Positions 22,251 through 34,371 of a stretch of 64,000 nucleotides of DNA are shown here, piece by piece. The position numbers and the translations under genes are program-made. The notes below the pieces were generated by a model. It saw nothing but the letters and a program-made list of their open reading frames with translations, did not search any database and had not been told where the DNA came from. Source of the DNA: Ligula intestinalis (taxonomy: Eukaryota; Platyhelminthes; Cestoda; Diphyllobothriidea; Diphyllobothriidae); contig JAYGXS010000003.1 in assembly GCA_036362985.1 (NCBI GenBank), positions 31,105,647-31,169,646 on the forward strand. Reading direction: 5' to 3'. The first letter of the stretch is position 1. Every line of letters begins with the position of its first letter.

Positions 22251-23206
22251 TGCTGAGGATAATGGTGCTGAAAATGTGGCCCCCTTAATCGGCTAATTCT
22301 TCAGCCGACAGCGAACAACTGTTCACCGACAAACATTCCGCTGGTGCAGAATCTCGAAACCATTACACTCAAGGAAGAGGGAGAACAATGTGTTCCTGTG
22401 TCAACCCTCCTCCACCCGAAATACAGTCGCTCTGCCTAACTGTCAACTGTACATATCGTTCGTTAGTAGCGCACCTTTGAAGTCAGGTTTTTTCACTGGA
22501 AAAAAACTCCCTATTTCGCCCACTATTGATCAAGCACAAAACTAAAAATCGAATAGTGGCCGTAAAAGAGGGAGTTTGTTTTAGTTTTTACCTGTCTTCG
22601 AGGTTTTGGAAGGCGCCCAAGAGGTGTTTTATCAATTAACCCTATTTTTAATGTTGCCTGTAAGCTGACAATAAATCAATAAATTTGTTGTCACATGCAC
22701 CCAGAAATGGTCAATGTCTTCTCGATGCACAAGGTGGACTGGATTTGCACTACCGAGGAGATTAACGTCAGTTGAAAAAATTAAATCTACGTAGTTTGCA
22801 ATTGTGTCAATTTTGACGTCTACTACACTTACATTTGCCGAAAACATTTCCGGTTTCTGATTGCGGAGGCTTACACTTGACGGTATAATCGGTCTACCTT
22901 GTAATTCTTGTGGGGAACCGTAGCTCAAACCACGGTGGTTAACTGTAGGAGTCATAGATATGGGATGCTGGTTACTCGCACAGCAGCATAAAGGCACGTC
23001 GTCGGTGATTTGGAGCTAGACGGCCGTTGTCAGTCTTCGAACTCCGCCCATCGGCGCATGTTTTGCGCTGCGAGAACTCGCCTGCCTGTTATTACAAACA
23101 TTCTAATTGCCTATCAAAGGGGAGGGAGGATTTAGACGGACGGTGGGCTAAGGGGCTAGGAAGGTGTGGTTAGAGTTGGTGAGGAAACCAGGGGAGGCGC
23201 ACGTAC

Positions 23207-23347
23207 CCTCGCAGGTTCTTCCATCAGCCTGCAGATCGAATCCGGGACTGCAAGCACATTCTGCCGTTCCCGCGGCATTTCGAATACACTTCTGCGTACA
23301 GCCGCCATTGCTGAAGAGGCAGGGGTCCGCGACCTCAAGCACTACTC
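23207..23347 (-). CDS. MEGF6-like: MEGF6-like gene, exon 9: EGF domain
   Basis: A 141-bp exon with phase-1 borders (acceptor TTTTTAG, donor GTACGT at 23206-23201). It has a few residues before the first Cys (VVLEVADPC), then LFSNGGCTQKC, AAGTAECACSPGFDLQ and GRTCE. It lacks the D-x-D/N-E-C start and the Asn and aromatic residues of the calcium-binding type, so it is probably a non-calcium EGF. Incoming A plus GA gives Arg. The extra N-terminal residues make it the longest single-domain exon and could act as a flexible joint. Confidence 0.93.
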
Positions 23348-24869
23348 CTAAAAAGGGGACGGGCATGTTAGATCTCTTTTCGGGGGGGGGGAGGGCAGTT
23401 TCTCAGACAAAAGAGCAAAGTACGTTTTTTAAGACTTTTCAGCCTGAACCCAGCTTCCACGAGGCAGTCGCATAAAGCGTCACTAACCAGCACATGCCTG
23501 AGATGTGCGGTTTTACGAAACGCAAGTTTGAAAGACAGTTTTAATGCCTTTGCGGTGTACTTTAAAACACTACAGTAGTAAGAAGTCTGCTATGGAGATG
23601 CGAACGGTGACGCACTCAGGGCCCAGAGTTGGCAGTGCACCCCAGATAAGCCGTGCCGGCAGACCGGCCGCGCGCGGCGTGAGCACACGTGACGCCCGCC
23701 CCCGCGTGCACTGCGATGTTCCAGAGCGTGTTGCGGCGTGGGAACCACGCCAGAACCACCCCGCTCGTCCGATAGGCCGAAAACAGTCGAGAAGGGCCAG
23801 CGCCTTATAAGGTACTGTACTGGACGCGCTGAATCATCCTTCTGCTATCTCTGTGTTAGCCTGAATAAAGACTCTCACGATCAGACCGGCTTTGCCTTCT
23901 TCCACTTGCTAGTCCTGGGGACATAACAACGTCGCCAGTGCTCACGATTCAAGTTTTATATGACGGGGGATATCATCCTTTTATCCCCCGACGGGGTAAG
24001 TGTGCTAACTAAGTCAGCAGAAAGTTAAATCGACTTCAATCCAGGCTTCTTGCTACACGAAGCCACCTTTTTGCACAAATTCGATGGCTACTGAATGCTT
24101 ATAGGAGTTGTTCTTATACTTTTTCTGCCCTATTGGCTTTTTTAACCAATTGGAGCCACTCTATCAGTTTTCTCGGTCTTTTATGCTCTTTCCACAATCT
24201 TCTCATCTAACTTTTTCAAAATTCAGAATAAGACTCACATACAGCTTTAATTTGTTTCCTATTGTGCATTCATCACGCATTAAGCGAGCATTTACTACGC
24301 ATTAATAGAGCATTGCATTTTTTATTATGATTTCCGTAAGAAAGTGTGTTGTGGGTGAGGGGACTTCTGCCATTGAGTGGTCATGCGAGGAACTCTTACC
24401 AATGCGATTAATTAAGAAGAAGGCGGGCAGCGTTAGGTGGTTTCGACATACCCAGGCTTGAATAAGGCTATCTGATGGCAATTAATAAACCAGAAAAAGT
24501 TATCACAGTCTCCCCTGCTTTTGTCAGTTATGTTATTTTGTCTATGCTGCTAGCTGGCGTACGGCTGTCGGCGGACCCCAGGTCAAGCCCCAGGGCAAAG
24601 AGCGGCCCCTAGCAGTCACTGGGAACCCAAGGGCAGCCGCTGACCCATGCCGCCTTTGGCTTGCAAGGCCCGCGCGCTGACCCCAGATTTCGCCCATCTC
24701 AACTTCACGCCATGACCGCTAGACTAGGCATTAGCCACGTGATTGACTGCCGCAACAAAGCATTCACCGACATTCGGGTGATTCCCGATGCTCTCGTCAC
24801 TCTGAAATTGATGCCCTCGCAACCGGACTGCAGTCATCTGAGAGTCAAAACTCGTTACCCTTCTTACCC

Positions 24870-25000
24870 TTCTATGCAGAATACACAATTCCTAACACTC
24901 TTGCCCTACCACCATCTTCTCTCCTCAGGAACCATGGTCTGAAGCTTGCAGTTGCTAGAGTTTAAATTACTAAACCCCCTGCAATAGACACGTCAACCTG
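24870..25000 (+). repeat. dispersed repeat family C
   Basis: Pyrimidine-rich block with GCAGAATACACAATTCCT, then CTCCTCAGGAACCATGGTCT, GAAGCTTGCAGTTGCTAGAG and CCCCCTGCAATAGACACG. The same order of words occurs at 26.4, 26.7, 33.5 and 55.6 kb. The family is unknown to me and no coding potential is evident. Confidence 0.6.
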
Positions 25001-26389
25001 CTCCCACCTGCGAATTATTACGGGTTGCGCGACAAAATCAATACTGCAACCAGAGCAATCCTCCGGTAGCAGTAAGCTTCGTTTACCCTTCAGACCGCTT
25101 CACAATAAAAATATGTCCTATCGCATGGATTGATTGGTTTACGAAAAGACCGACTAAACGGGCAGCGCGGTAGTTTAAAAATGATCTCCAGCAAGCACAG
25201 CCGGTTGATTCAAAAAACAGTCAACTACAGAAGAATGGTGTGAGAAGCCTGCTGTATGCTCTGGGACCTTGATGCATACTTCTCCACACAGCATATTGTG
25301 ACTTCCACCCTTCACAGATTCTACGACTGAGTACTCACACAGTTGCTTGGCAGGGCCCAGAAACCGTTGCAGGGTTTTCTGCAGAACTTAACCCTTCAGA
25401 CTTTCTAGAAACAACTTACCAGGAAGAAGCTGTGGCAGGCTCTTCCTTTAATCCTTATATGATTCATTCATCACTTCTGTCTCTGGTTGCCTTTGCGGTG
25501 GACAGCCAACAATACCGTCAAAGTTATTTGTTAAACGCCCGCTAACTCAATAGCAGGTGACTTCGCGGGCGACTGTTTTCGATTCGCTGACTGGAAGACC
25601 CTTGACCGACTTCCACGCGCGCACAAACGTGGATTCGTTTATATTTTTGTTAGTAGACGTTTACTGCATTTATCACACTTCCTCCCTCTTCCTGCAACTC
25701 ACTTACACGTGGTGTCATGATCAAAACAGCAGACCGGAGGTGGACGCCAGCGGAGTGGAAGTGCTATTGCGGTCACATTAGGCAAGAGACATTGTAGTCT
25801 GACCCTCAGCCCGTCAGTTGACCATTGCACATCAACACAGGTTCGATTTATTGGGCGGTACGAGGTATCCCGTTAGTTGTTAACTTTCCCAGCCATGAAT
25901 TCTAACTCACCATGATAGCTACAAGCCCGTCAGCTTGTTTAAAATGAGAAAAACGCGCTGAACCACCAACGCCACTCCCTTATTCCATTCCTCGGCCCAG
26001 GCAATGGCCGAGCTGGTCAGTTGACCGGTGTGAGCAATGGGCGCAAGTGTAGTGACTAGCTCTACACGAAGTACATATAGCGAGTCGTGCCTGGCCGACT
26101 AGCTCGCGTTGAAATGAACTTTCTCAAAGGCTTACCGATGCGGTTTCTCGAGGTCTCGATCAGCTAATCGTAGTCCCCGCATCTACACGGATTGGGCAGG
26201 CGACAAATGGCATGCTTGCACGCGTTCCCGAAACAAGCTGCCTCTTTGCCCGAAATCTCCAGGCCGACCTAGCCAATTAAAGCTCTCCCTCTCTCTGTCT
26301 TCTGGTTTGACTTCTTTTAGACCTCACTTGGGATCTGGTCGATCGCCTGAGCGTACGGGCTCTCCCGAGTCAAGCTACTCTCATCTATT

Positions 26390-26525
26390 CTCCTATCCCT
26401 TGTGTGCACAATACATCCTTCCTACTACTCTGGCCTTTCACGACTTCTCCTCAGCACTAAGTAACCATGGTCTGAAGATCGCAGTTGCACGGTTTAACCT
26501 TCTTAATCTCCTGCGATATGCACTT
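26390..26525 (+). repeat. dispersed repeat family C
   Basis: Words in family order: TGTGCACAATACATCCTTCC, GGCCTTTCACGACTTCTCCT, GGTCTGAAGATCGCAGTTGC and CTCCTGCGATATGC. Confidence 0.6.
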
Positions 26526-26724
26526 ATGAACGCTTGTCGTGATTTACTCAAGTTGAAGTGCACTCTGGGAACGCTTGCTGCTTCTGGCTTCTGGAACAAC
26601 CAATCACAGCCCGACTCATACAGAACTTTATTTGACAACTGCCGAGGAGACCTCACTTAAGACGCCATCCGCCAGCCCGCGGCTGTGCGGTCATCTGGCA
26701 GTCAATTTCCTATCACCTATTCTG

Positions 26725-26860
26725 CCATGTATTCTGTACAGAATATACTCTTTCTATCACACTGACCTTCCAGTGACTTCTCTCTTCACCTGAGGAACTG
26801 CGCCTGAAAATTGCAGTTGCTAGGGTTTAACTCACTTGACCACCTGCAATACCACTGCTG
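26725..26860 (+). repeat. dispersed repeat family C, with palindromic core
   Basis: Contains the self-complementary TATTCTGTACAGAATA near 26730, then GACCTTCCAGTGACTTCTC, GCGCCTGAAAATTGCAGTTG, CTAGGGTTTAA and CCACCTGCAATACCAC. Confidence 0.6.
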
Positions 26861-27477
26861 ACCTCCAAAATAACCTCGTCTGCGCAGGCTACATGCATAC
26901 CTTGTCCTCCTCACCAGGAGATTTCGCATCTGCCTTCTGTCTTCGATGGCTCTGTTGCTTTTGTATGTGTGGCTCAGCTTTGCTACACTGCTGCTCCAAC
27001 TGCACATAAACACCTAACTTCGCCCGAGTTCACCACTTCTCACCTTTGTCGCCTTCCACCGGCTCGCAGAGCCTTGGAGCAGTTAATTAGCGGTGAGAAA
27101 ATTAAGAGACTTTGACTAACAAAAAATGTTCCTACGCCGTGCCAGCTTTTCGAGTAAAAAATTAGGCTTTGAATTATGCATTCTGCCTCCTGGGGGCTGC
27201 TTTTTGGAAACCAGTAGTCATACTAACAGTATTCGGAACGGGAGAGAATGGTAACGTGGAAATCGATCAGAGCGGGAGGCAAGTGCGTTGCTTCATTTGC
27301 ATACTCTTGACGCCTCACAAGGACCACCGATCACATGGGAGGAGATAAAGCGAACAAACCTGGGCTTTTTTCTCACTGGGCCGCTTTTATGCATCAGCTG
27401 GTAACACATCGAAGGGCCCGTAAAATGGGAGGATTATGCACAAAAAGACATCTCAATGAGATTTCAAAGAAACTCAG

Positions 27478-27639
27478 AAATTGAAAACAGGCGAAAACAG
27501 CAGAATTCATTGATATCAACAAATTTCGAGACAGCTCATCAACTGCTTCTTGTCATTGCAACGACAAGAAGCAGCTGATGAGCTGTCTCGAAATTTGTTG
27601 ATATCAATGAATTCTGCTGTTTTCGCCTGTTTTCAATTT
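27478..27639. repeat. 162-bp nearly perfect palindrome within a 12-bp direct repeat
   Basis: Two 81-base arms meet at TTGCAA (27556-27561) with no spacer. I find only two mismatched pairs (27542/27575 and 27555/27562). Arms start AAATTGAAAACAGGCGAAAA and include GAATTCATTGATATCAAC. The direct repeat GAAACTCAGAAA stands at 27469-27480 and again at 27669-27680, exactly 200 bp apart, which could be a target-site duplication. The right half includes CTGATGAGCTGTCTCGAAA, similar to retroelement tail modules elsewhere here. Arms this alike imply recent origin or active repair. Confidence 0.93.
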
Positions 27640-29130
27640 GTACCGGGGAAAACACCTTCAAATTTCTCGAAACTCAGAAACTCGGTTGTGTAGGGCAGCT
27701 TGGGGAGGTGTGGAACACTCCAGTTTGTAGAAAACGTCTAGCGGAGTATTTTAAGCAAGCGGGAAAATTCTTTCGAAGTGCGCTTGTTAGCTCTGGCTTG
27801 CATTATCGGTGACACAAGTGGAAAATGGACGTCGTTCTACTAATTCTGATGCAAAACTCAACCGCTATCTACATAAATGTGCACTGACTTCGAGATAAAC
27901 GTTTAAGGTTTAATGTTTTTTCGAAAGATATCATACTCGAGTTAGAATTATTTGCGAAACATAACATGCATAACAGACAGGCAATTTAGAAAAAATAAAA
28001 CAGCATTTTAAAACGCACTTTCAGCTAGAAAAGAAGACTCAAGCAGTAGTTGTAGAACCGGTTTACAAGCAAAAGGAGTTCCAAGGAATTCGTACAAAGC
28101 AGGTTACTGGCACTAAATTCAATGTATTTTTTAGCCTTCTGCTAAAATCTCACATGAGAAGAGATAGTTACTTTATGGCGGAATACTTTTCTAGCAATGT
28201 TTGATGTCTTCACAATTAGAATTATAGTGAATAAAAGGAACTGATTGTATGGGAAAAGTCGTTACAACTTAGTGCGGCTTTTAAAACGGTTCACAGGTTG
28301 GTAGGTATTCGCCAACCCAAGGTGCATTTTCTCTTATCCTGTAATTTCATAATTCTACTCTATGTACTTTTGAGGGCAAAATCGATCGTGCCTTCAGGTC
28401 GATTTAAAGAAGCCGCCTAGTGATTAAAACAACTATTGCAGTGCATATAGATATCGCCGCACACGTAACAACAGCCCTGATAAACTTGTCATCATTTACA
28501 GAGCTACCCAAAAACACGTCAGCATCTTCTAATTCTGGATGAAAACTGGTAGCACCGAAAGGCACCCGTTTTAAACACGAAAATTAAAACCCTAAGTCCA
28601 TATAGAATCAGCACGAAAAGAAAAGAATTTGCAGTTCGACGCAAACTAATACAGGGAGGCTGGAGGGTGGTTCACCTGCTAGAGGATAGCAGTTGGTTCG
28701 GGACAAGTTTTGTGGCAGAGAAATGCGAGAGGAGTGCATTTGAAAGTGCAGCCAACGGTTGGATGGAATACTATACGATTTAGTTGACGTGATGACTATG
28801 CGGTTAGGATTGAAGCAAGGTCCCATGAGTCAGATAGATGGGCGCATAGATTACTTCACATACAGATAGGAGGCGTGACCCTAATGCGTCAGTTAATAGT
28901 TCATTCGTTGTGAAATGGAGTGAGTAACAAGTTTAGCCCGTCACACAGCGAACGCCCTCTGAGTGTATGACTCAGGGTACCACTCAGCCTGCCCATCAGT
29001 ACGTCATCGACGATTTTTGTAAAGACGAAAACCAGTTTTCAAGGTGAAGAAATAGATGACCACGGATACGAGGGGAAACTCCAGAAAATGAAATTTACAT
29101 AAAAGTTGTGAGAAAAAGTATGCAACTTAC

Positions 29131-29253
29131 TGTAACACGTTCGCCCGTCATTACCCAGCTGCCAGCCGGGGTTGCAGTCACAGCTGAACGAGCCCTCGAC
29201 ATTGATACACCGGTGCTGACATCCACCGTTTCCTTTCTCGCATTCATTGATAT
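29131..29253 (-). CDS. MEGF6-like: MEGF6-like gene, exon 8: calcium-binding EGF
   Basis: A 123-bp exon with phase-1 borders (acceptor AG 29255-29254; donor GTAAGT 29130-29125). Incoming G plus AT gives Asp; the domain reads DINECEKGNGGCQHRC, then INVEGSFSCDCNPGWQLG and GRTCY. D-I-N-E-C, the Asn of CIN and the Phe before the fifth Cys fit the calcium-binding consensus exactly. The exit base A plus GA of the next exon gives Arg. Confidence 0.95.
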
Positions 29254-30444
29254 CTTAGCGGAGATAAGAAGAAAAAAACGTGGGGGCATGGGGGTTAGTG
29301 CGGAGAGCGAAACCGATATAATAATATACGACCAATCAAATGAAATCTGTGATGCCTTTCACAAGCAAGATTGAGAGGCCAGTTGACGAAGGCAAATCCA
29401 TACTTTCATTCGAATAAATATTAATATTAATGTGAGGGCTTCGGCTGTCGCAAGCGACGAAATCCTCAGATTGCCCCACGGAATAAGCGCAGCACCAGTG
29501 AATCACGAGTGCAACAGACTATTACTGTATCTGCTACAATCTCTCCCTTTGCTCCAATAGCAAGACAGTATCTGTGGCGGACATCCAATAATTCTGCCCT
29601 CTTCGTTCTCTAAGGTCCACTGTCCCAAAACCACAGGCAACTGTTCCAATGTTTCCCTTCTCTGGCGTCCTCGTCCGCCACGGCTACACCTCGTAGCTGC
29701 TTCAGTGCTCGCTTTCTGGCAAACAGATAACAGCTGCGTTAGTGTCCCCTGTCCTTCGGCATCCGGAAGGCCGAGACAATCCCGCTGACTAAAAGGCGTT
29801 TCGCCGAAGCATAGGACCCCTCCCACGATTGACCTCTGCTTATTCACACGCACACACATGCACACACACGCGCGCATACACGAGCATCCAATTAAGCACG
29901 CCTGCGCAAGGGCAACTTCAACGCGCCCCCTTCAGCAGATGCAGCAAGGGCATCGATACTCGACACGCCCTTTGGGTGAATGCAAACACACCAATTGCAA
30001 ACGACTTGAACTGGCTTCACAGTCATGTAAAAGCAGCTGCCATCACTACAACTCTCACAACGCATCATACGCACACTCAGGCACGAGTGGATGCAGTCAA
30101 CAGCAGTCCTGGCTTCGTTTATGGCCACTGATGCCCGAGACAGCGACATGAAGTTCCATGCTCAATAAAGCCCTCATTCTGGCGACTCTTGCCTTTTATC
30201 TTAAAACTGGAATTCGACCTGGTGATTGTTGTGATCTAAGCACAAACACTAATTAGACCGCTACATTAGACTACGATCGGAGATTGACTCGGGCGCAGTG
30301 GTCGGCGAAAATGAACGACCAATCTACACGTGCCACACATGAACTGGTCCACACCACACGTACCAGGCTCCTGTAAACACGGCCTGCATTTCATGTGTAC
30401 GAGCGCAATGAAGGTAAGCTTGCCGAATCAATGCTCAACAATCG

Positions 30445-30515
30445 GTCTGGTGCTGGCTAATGAGCCATAAATGGCCGTTTCAGTCTCCCTTGTCTTTGTC
30501 GACAATGTGCAGCTG
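30445..30515 (+). repeat. SINE family B, tail fragment
   Basis: Sense tail: GCTGGCTAATGAGCCATAAA, TGGCCGTTTCAGTCTCCC and TTGTCTTTGTCGACAATG. No tRNA-like head. Confidence 0.55.
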
Positions 30516-32539
30516 TCAATGAAGGTAACATTGTGAATGAAGCAGTTTATCGTCCTAGACGAATATTAGAATGCTACAATGAGCTCTTGCTGTCCTTGTT
30601 GGGACACAGACAGGCGCTGAAAACCAATGCCAACTTTTTTTGTCTACGTGGGCTCACAGTCGCAAGTTCGTAGCACTCACCTTGAAGCCAATCACGACTA
30701 TACACAACACAACCTATGCCCGCCTTTGAATCAGGCCAAGCACCTACTCCTTCCAGCACACACTACCAACCTCCTGTGCACTCTGATTCAATGAAAGTGT
30801 TCCAGGCTACTATGTCTCCGCGAATTAGACCATGAGGTCGCACTAATAGCATGAATATCAAGTGACCACGAATTTAATAGGAGAGCTGCCGTATAACTTG
30901 GGTGCCAAACCATCTATGTTAGAGTCAAGTCAAGTCAAATTTATTAAAGGAAATATAGGCAAACGCCTTTGAACTCCCTCTTGGTACATAGGATTTAAGA
31001 AATGCATCGGCAAAGCCGAACACTCCAAAGAAGTCGTTGACACAATTTCAAACGACTACTCGCTTGTTTCAAGCAATAAACTCACACTCAGTTTACACGA
31101 GCCAGCAGTGTAACTGAGGAAGAAGAGCAGACGGTGAAAAAACTCCTAAGGCTGGCTAATAGGAGTGGTTAGTAATCTCTAACACAGACGAACTTACTTC
31201 AAAGTGATAGACTCTGTGTCTGTCCGAGTACTTTAACATCTGGAATCGTTTCTTATCCTTGATTTGACTTGTATTACCACCTCCACTTATATCTCAAAGT
31301 GACTAGTTTAATATGTGCTACCTAAGTCTGCAAGAGTATGTTAATCGAGCGTAACGGCGACTGTCGTGATGAACCTCGGTTTAATACAAGCTGGCGATAA
31401 CTTAATTCCTTTAATGTATACGTAAAAAAGCCCGGCTGAATTTATTTTTCACTTCCCTTGATCTGCACGCCGGTGTCGGCGGATGATTGCATTAAGGACC
31501 TCGACGCTGCTCGTGCGCCTGTTCAAGGTAACTCAGTGCTGATTGGTTGGTGGCAGTTCTTCAACGTAGTGCTTAAGAGCATCCTCTCTGAAACGTTTTA
31601 TCCAGCGGAAAATACAAAATAACAACTATTTACCCAGACGCCAATGCACTGAGAATTTTGATTCAGTTATACTGGCCGTTCATCTGTTTGACCTTGAGTT
31701 TGAGATTAAGCAGCAAGGGGCCTAAGCCTCTTCACAATGTGAGTAGTTAATGCATGTCTTACGCGGATGATTTTAATGCCACTGATTCGAATTCTGGAAT
31801 TTTTTTCACGTTACACGGAGTTTGCTCCAGACAGAGGATACCGTTGCACGACACTTGACGTGACCCATAAATCAACACATGGCGCCAACCGCAGCTGCTA
31901 CTTGACACCGTGCTCAGTTGCTGTGGCACCACTGACCTTGGCAAGATGAGTCGTGCGCGTGCTAATTTCCCCGTTGGCGTAAGTGCGATGGCGAGAATTT
32001 GTGCCCACACCGAATTTGTGTAGCAGCCACCATGCCATACCACTCGCATTTACAAGCACGTGAAAATAAAGAAGCGGCAAACACAGCAGCAGCAGCTGCA
32101 TCGGTAGCCGGGTAGGAAGGTGCCACCGTTGACCTGAACCTCCTCCTATCAGTGCTTGTCTCTTCGACATACGGGGTGCCTAAGTTCGTTCGTAGGGTGC
32201 AATAATGCCTTCTTTCCTGCTCGCTCGTGTGCTTCTGCTGGAATGCCCGGAGGGAGTAAGCGTCTAGAGGTAAGGCAATTCGACGACGCCGCGATTCTAA
32301 CCCTAATACGACCTTTCCCAGAGATATGCACGTTGGGGTTACATGATAGGCGATACCGACAGCACATGTACTAACGAAAAGCCGTTACGTGCGGTATTCT
32401 GCCGCTGCTTTATACACCTGTGAGGGGTCCAGGTCATCAGTGGGTTCACCAGCTTCCCCTGATTGCTACTGCGTAGATACTCACGTTTTGATATTGCTGT
32501 TGTTTCCGATACAAGCGAGCATGCCAGTCCCAGGAAGTG

Positions 32540-32630
32540 ATTGAGAAGAAGAAGAAGATTTGATCGCAGGCGGATAAAAGTGTTGTTCCGGCGATCGAAT
32601 CTTCTTCTTCTTCTTCTTCTTCTTCTCAAT
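32540..32630. repeat. facing pair of PLE-B tails, imperfect inverted repeat
   Basis: The left arm (32540-32567) reads ATTGAGAAGAAGAAGAAG then ATTTGATCGC. The right arm (32591-32630) is its complement with a longer CTT run: GCGATCGAATCTTCTTC and so on to CTCAAT. The middle carries GTTGTTCCGG, which precedes the terminal CTT run in PLE-B copies at 50.3 and 53.7 kb. This is therefore two PLE-B termini joined tail to tail, or one terminus with an inverted copy. Confidence 0.6.
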
Positions 32631-33019
32631 TGCTGCTGTTTAAGTTCAGCAGAAATTTATCCCTAACCTGGAGTAAATCAGTCTGAACTCGGCTTAGTCG
32701 ACACAGACCGAAAGTTGGCATACATATTTGGACCAGAGTCGATCAGCCGCAACTGGATAACTGCCTTTGCATCACCAACCTATTGACAGGCAGCTAGTAG
32801 TGCATAATATGATAAGGCTATAAATATTATTGGCAGCTGGGGTTTTAGCTAATGCATGTATTGTCAGTATGGTGGATAATGTGACCGCAATATATACTGT
32901 TGGCTGTCTTTTGGCAATTTAATGAATAGGCAGCAGAACTTTACCAATGAAGACAAGAGCCACGAAAACAATCCCCAACGCTTAAACCAATGCAAGTCGC
33001 GAATCGCTTGATTCCTAGG

Positions 33020-33100
33020 CACCCTATGAGAACTCAGTCAATCGACATATCAATCTGGCGCTGACATACAGAGCCCCGCAGACCGGTGTCACTGATGCTT
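33020..33100 (+). mobile_element. PLE family A fragment (C-terminal coding piece)
   Basis: Reads ENSVNRHINLALTYRAPQ in one frame, close to ENSVNRFIDLTPAYIVLQ in the longer PLE-A copy at 38.5 kb. Related CAGTCAATCGAT words recur near 33220 and 33320, suggesting several broken pieces. Confidence 0.55.
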
Positions 33101-33159
33101 GATCCGTCTCTGCTCTCCAATATCTGTGGCTTGTGTTGATGCTGCTGTACGAGCCTGCA

Positions 33160-33179
33160 CCCCCCCCCCCCCCCCCCCC
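33160..33179 (+). repeat. poly-C run of 20
   Basis: Twenty consecutive C, followed by T and further C runs to 33190. Length calls in such runs are error-prone in assemblies. Confidence 0.9.
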
Positions 33180-33544
33180 TATGCCCCCCCATTCTGCCTG
33201 CTCCATCAACGTGGTCAGTCAATCGATTTATGGCGCATCGCTGATTGTTGGTTCACACTGGACTCGCCTCGCCACTTGTGATGACTGATCTACTAAGCGT
33301 GAATTGGCAGTCAAATCAGTCAATCGATCTTGCGTACCGCTGATTACTGGTATGCGCCGGATTTGTGGTCAGCGCTGGCAGAAACACATTTCACACTAAG
33401 CTCATTCAACAGGCAAGGTGGAACTCACTCGGTCTTTCGTCCCAGTGCACGGCGGACGCGAGGCTGCGGCGCTCTCTCTCTCTCACGCTCCTCACGATGG
33501 AACTCCACCCCAGGCCAAGTCAACCCTTTTGTTAATTCTTCTCC

Positions 33545-33690
33545 TACTTATTCTGTACAGAATATGCACAATCTCCTTCTACCTTGGCTTCCAAGACTTC
33601 TACCTTATTATAAGGAACCAGGCCTTGCAGATCGCAGTCCTTAGGGTTAAATCTCCGTAGCCCTTACTCCTTTGCGATAATACCTTGAAC
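33545..33690 (+). repeat. dispersed repeat family C
   Basis: Begins with TATTCTGTACAGAATATGC, then ACCTTGGCTTCCAAGACTTC, AGGAACCAGGCCTTGCAGAT, CGCAGTCCTTAGGGTTAAAT and TTTGCGATAATACC. Same order as the 26.7- and 55.6-kb copies. Confidence 0.62.
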
Positions 33691-34245
33691 TCTGACCCTG
33701 GACTCCTGCACGAGTTCAAAAACTCAGATGAATGGAGAAATGGTTATAGTGATCGAGCTGTCCAGTTCTTCGCCATTGCCATGTACATGTACATGTACAC
33801 ACTAAAAGCGATGGCGTGAAAATCTGTGAATGAGCTGGATATGTCAATCCCCGCAGACTTTCTTAATTGGACCTCGGGGTGAGGCCCACTTATTCAAAAC
33901 CCATGTTTTCAGACTATGAATCAATCTATGAATGGAGCGGCACGGATGTGGTACGCATAGATGCGAGTCTTTTTGTTTGGCCATCAAGTGCACTTACGTC
34001 GATCTTAGGTCATTTTGCCTTGGGCCGTCAATGACACGTAATGCGTGCGGAGAGAGGGGGAGCAGTGCTACACATGCTCCCCTCGCTATAAGCAAAGTCG
34101 CGCATTGATGTAAGGAGCTGGCTGAGTACAAACTAAGTAAACATGATTGAAGAGAGTTTCCCATTCACACACGTCTCCTCCATTCATTTCAGATTCCTCA
34201 GCCCCCAATGTTTCACAACGGATGACGTAAAAAAACAACACCTAC

Positions 34246-34371
34246 CGATACACTTCTTGGGATCTGTAGGGGATTGCGTGTAACCCGGTCGGCAAGTACA
34301 GCTGGCAACGCCGTTGAGATTCTCGCAGTGGTGGTCGCATCCGCCGTTGTTGTCAAGGCAGGGATTCTGGG
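34246..34371 (-). CDS. MEGF6-like: MEGF6-like gene, exon 7: EGF domain
   Basis: A 126-bp exon with phase-1 borders; acceptor TCTAG, donor GTAGGT at 34245-34240. Incoming C plus CC gives Pro; it reads PQNPCLDNNGGCDHHC, then ENLNGVASCTCRPGYTQS and PKKCI. Six Cys are present in EGF spacing. The calcium-site Glu of D-E-C is replaced (N-P-C), so this is probably a non-calcium EGF, like exons 6 and 9. Only 268 bp separate it from exon 6, the shortest intron in the gene here. Confidence 0.95.

Larger units (their letters stand above)
17708..23206 (-). other. intron between exons 9 and 10
   Basis: About 5.5 kb. Contents: an AT-rich TTTAGTTT tract (18130-18345), a tRNA-like SINE-A copy (20469-20575), two weak pyrimidine-rich repeat blocks (20850-20965 and 21255-21425), and a decayed LINE 3' end (21500-22250). 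The stretches 18600-20400 and 22400-23150 show no feature I recognise. Confidence 0.65.
23348..29130 (-). other. intron between exons 8 and 9
   Basis: About 5.8 kb. Repeats of family C lie at 24870-25000, 26390-26525 and 26725-26860, and a striking palindrome at 27478-27639. The remainder (23400-24850, 25000-26380, 27700-29100) shows no recognised element. Confidence 0.65.
29254..34245 (-). other. intron between exons 7 and 8
   Basis: About 5 kb. Contents: SINE-B tail (30445-30515), a TCAAGTCAAGTCAAATTTATT segment near 30935 resembling the 3' terminus of some retroelements, facing PLE-B tails (32540-32630), a PLE-A fragment (33020-33100), a 20-base poly-C (33160-33179) and family C (33545-33690). 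The parts 29400-30400 and 31000-32500 show nothing I recognise. Confidence 0.65.

Noticed and set aside
27541..27620. Hammerhead ribozyme in the palindrome
   Set aside because: CTGATGA and GAAA are present, but the insert is only eight bases with one possible pair, so the fold is not supported.
29829..30151. His/Thr-rich frames with an AATAAA downstream
   Set aside because: CACACA low complexity drives the frames; no splice or domain support.
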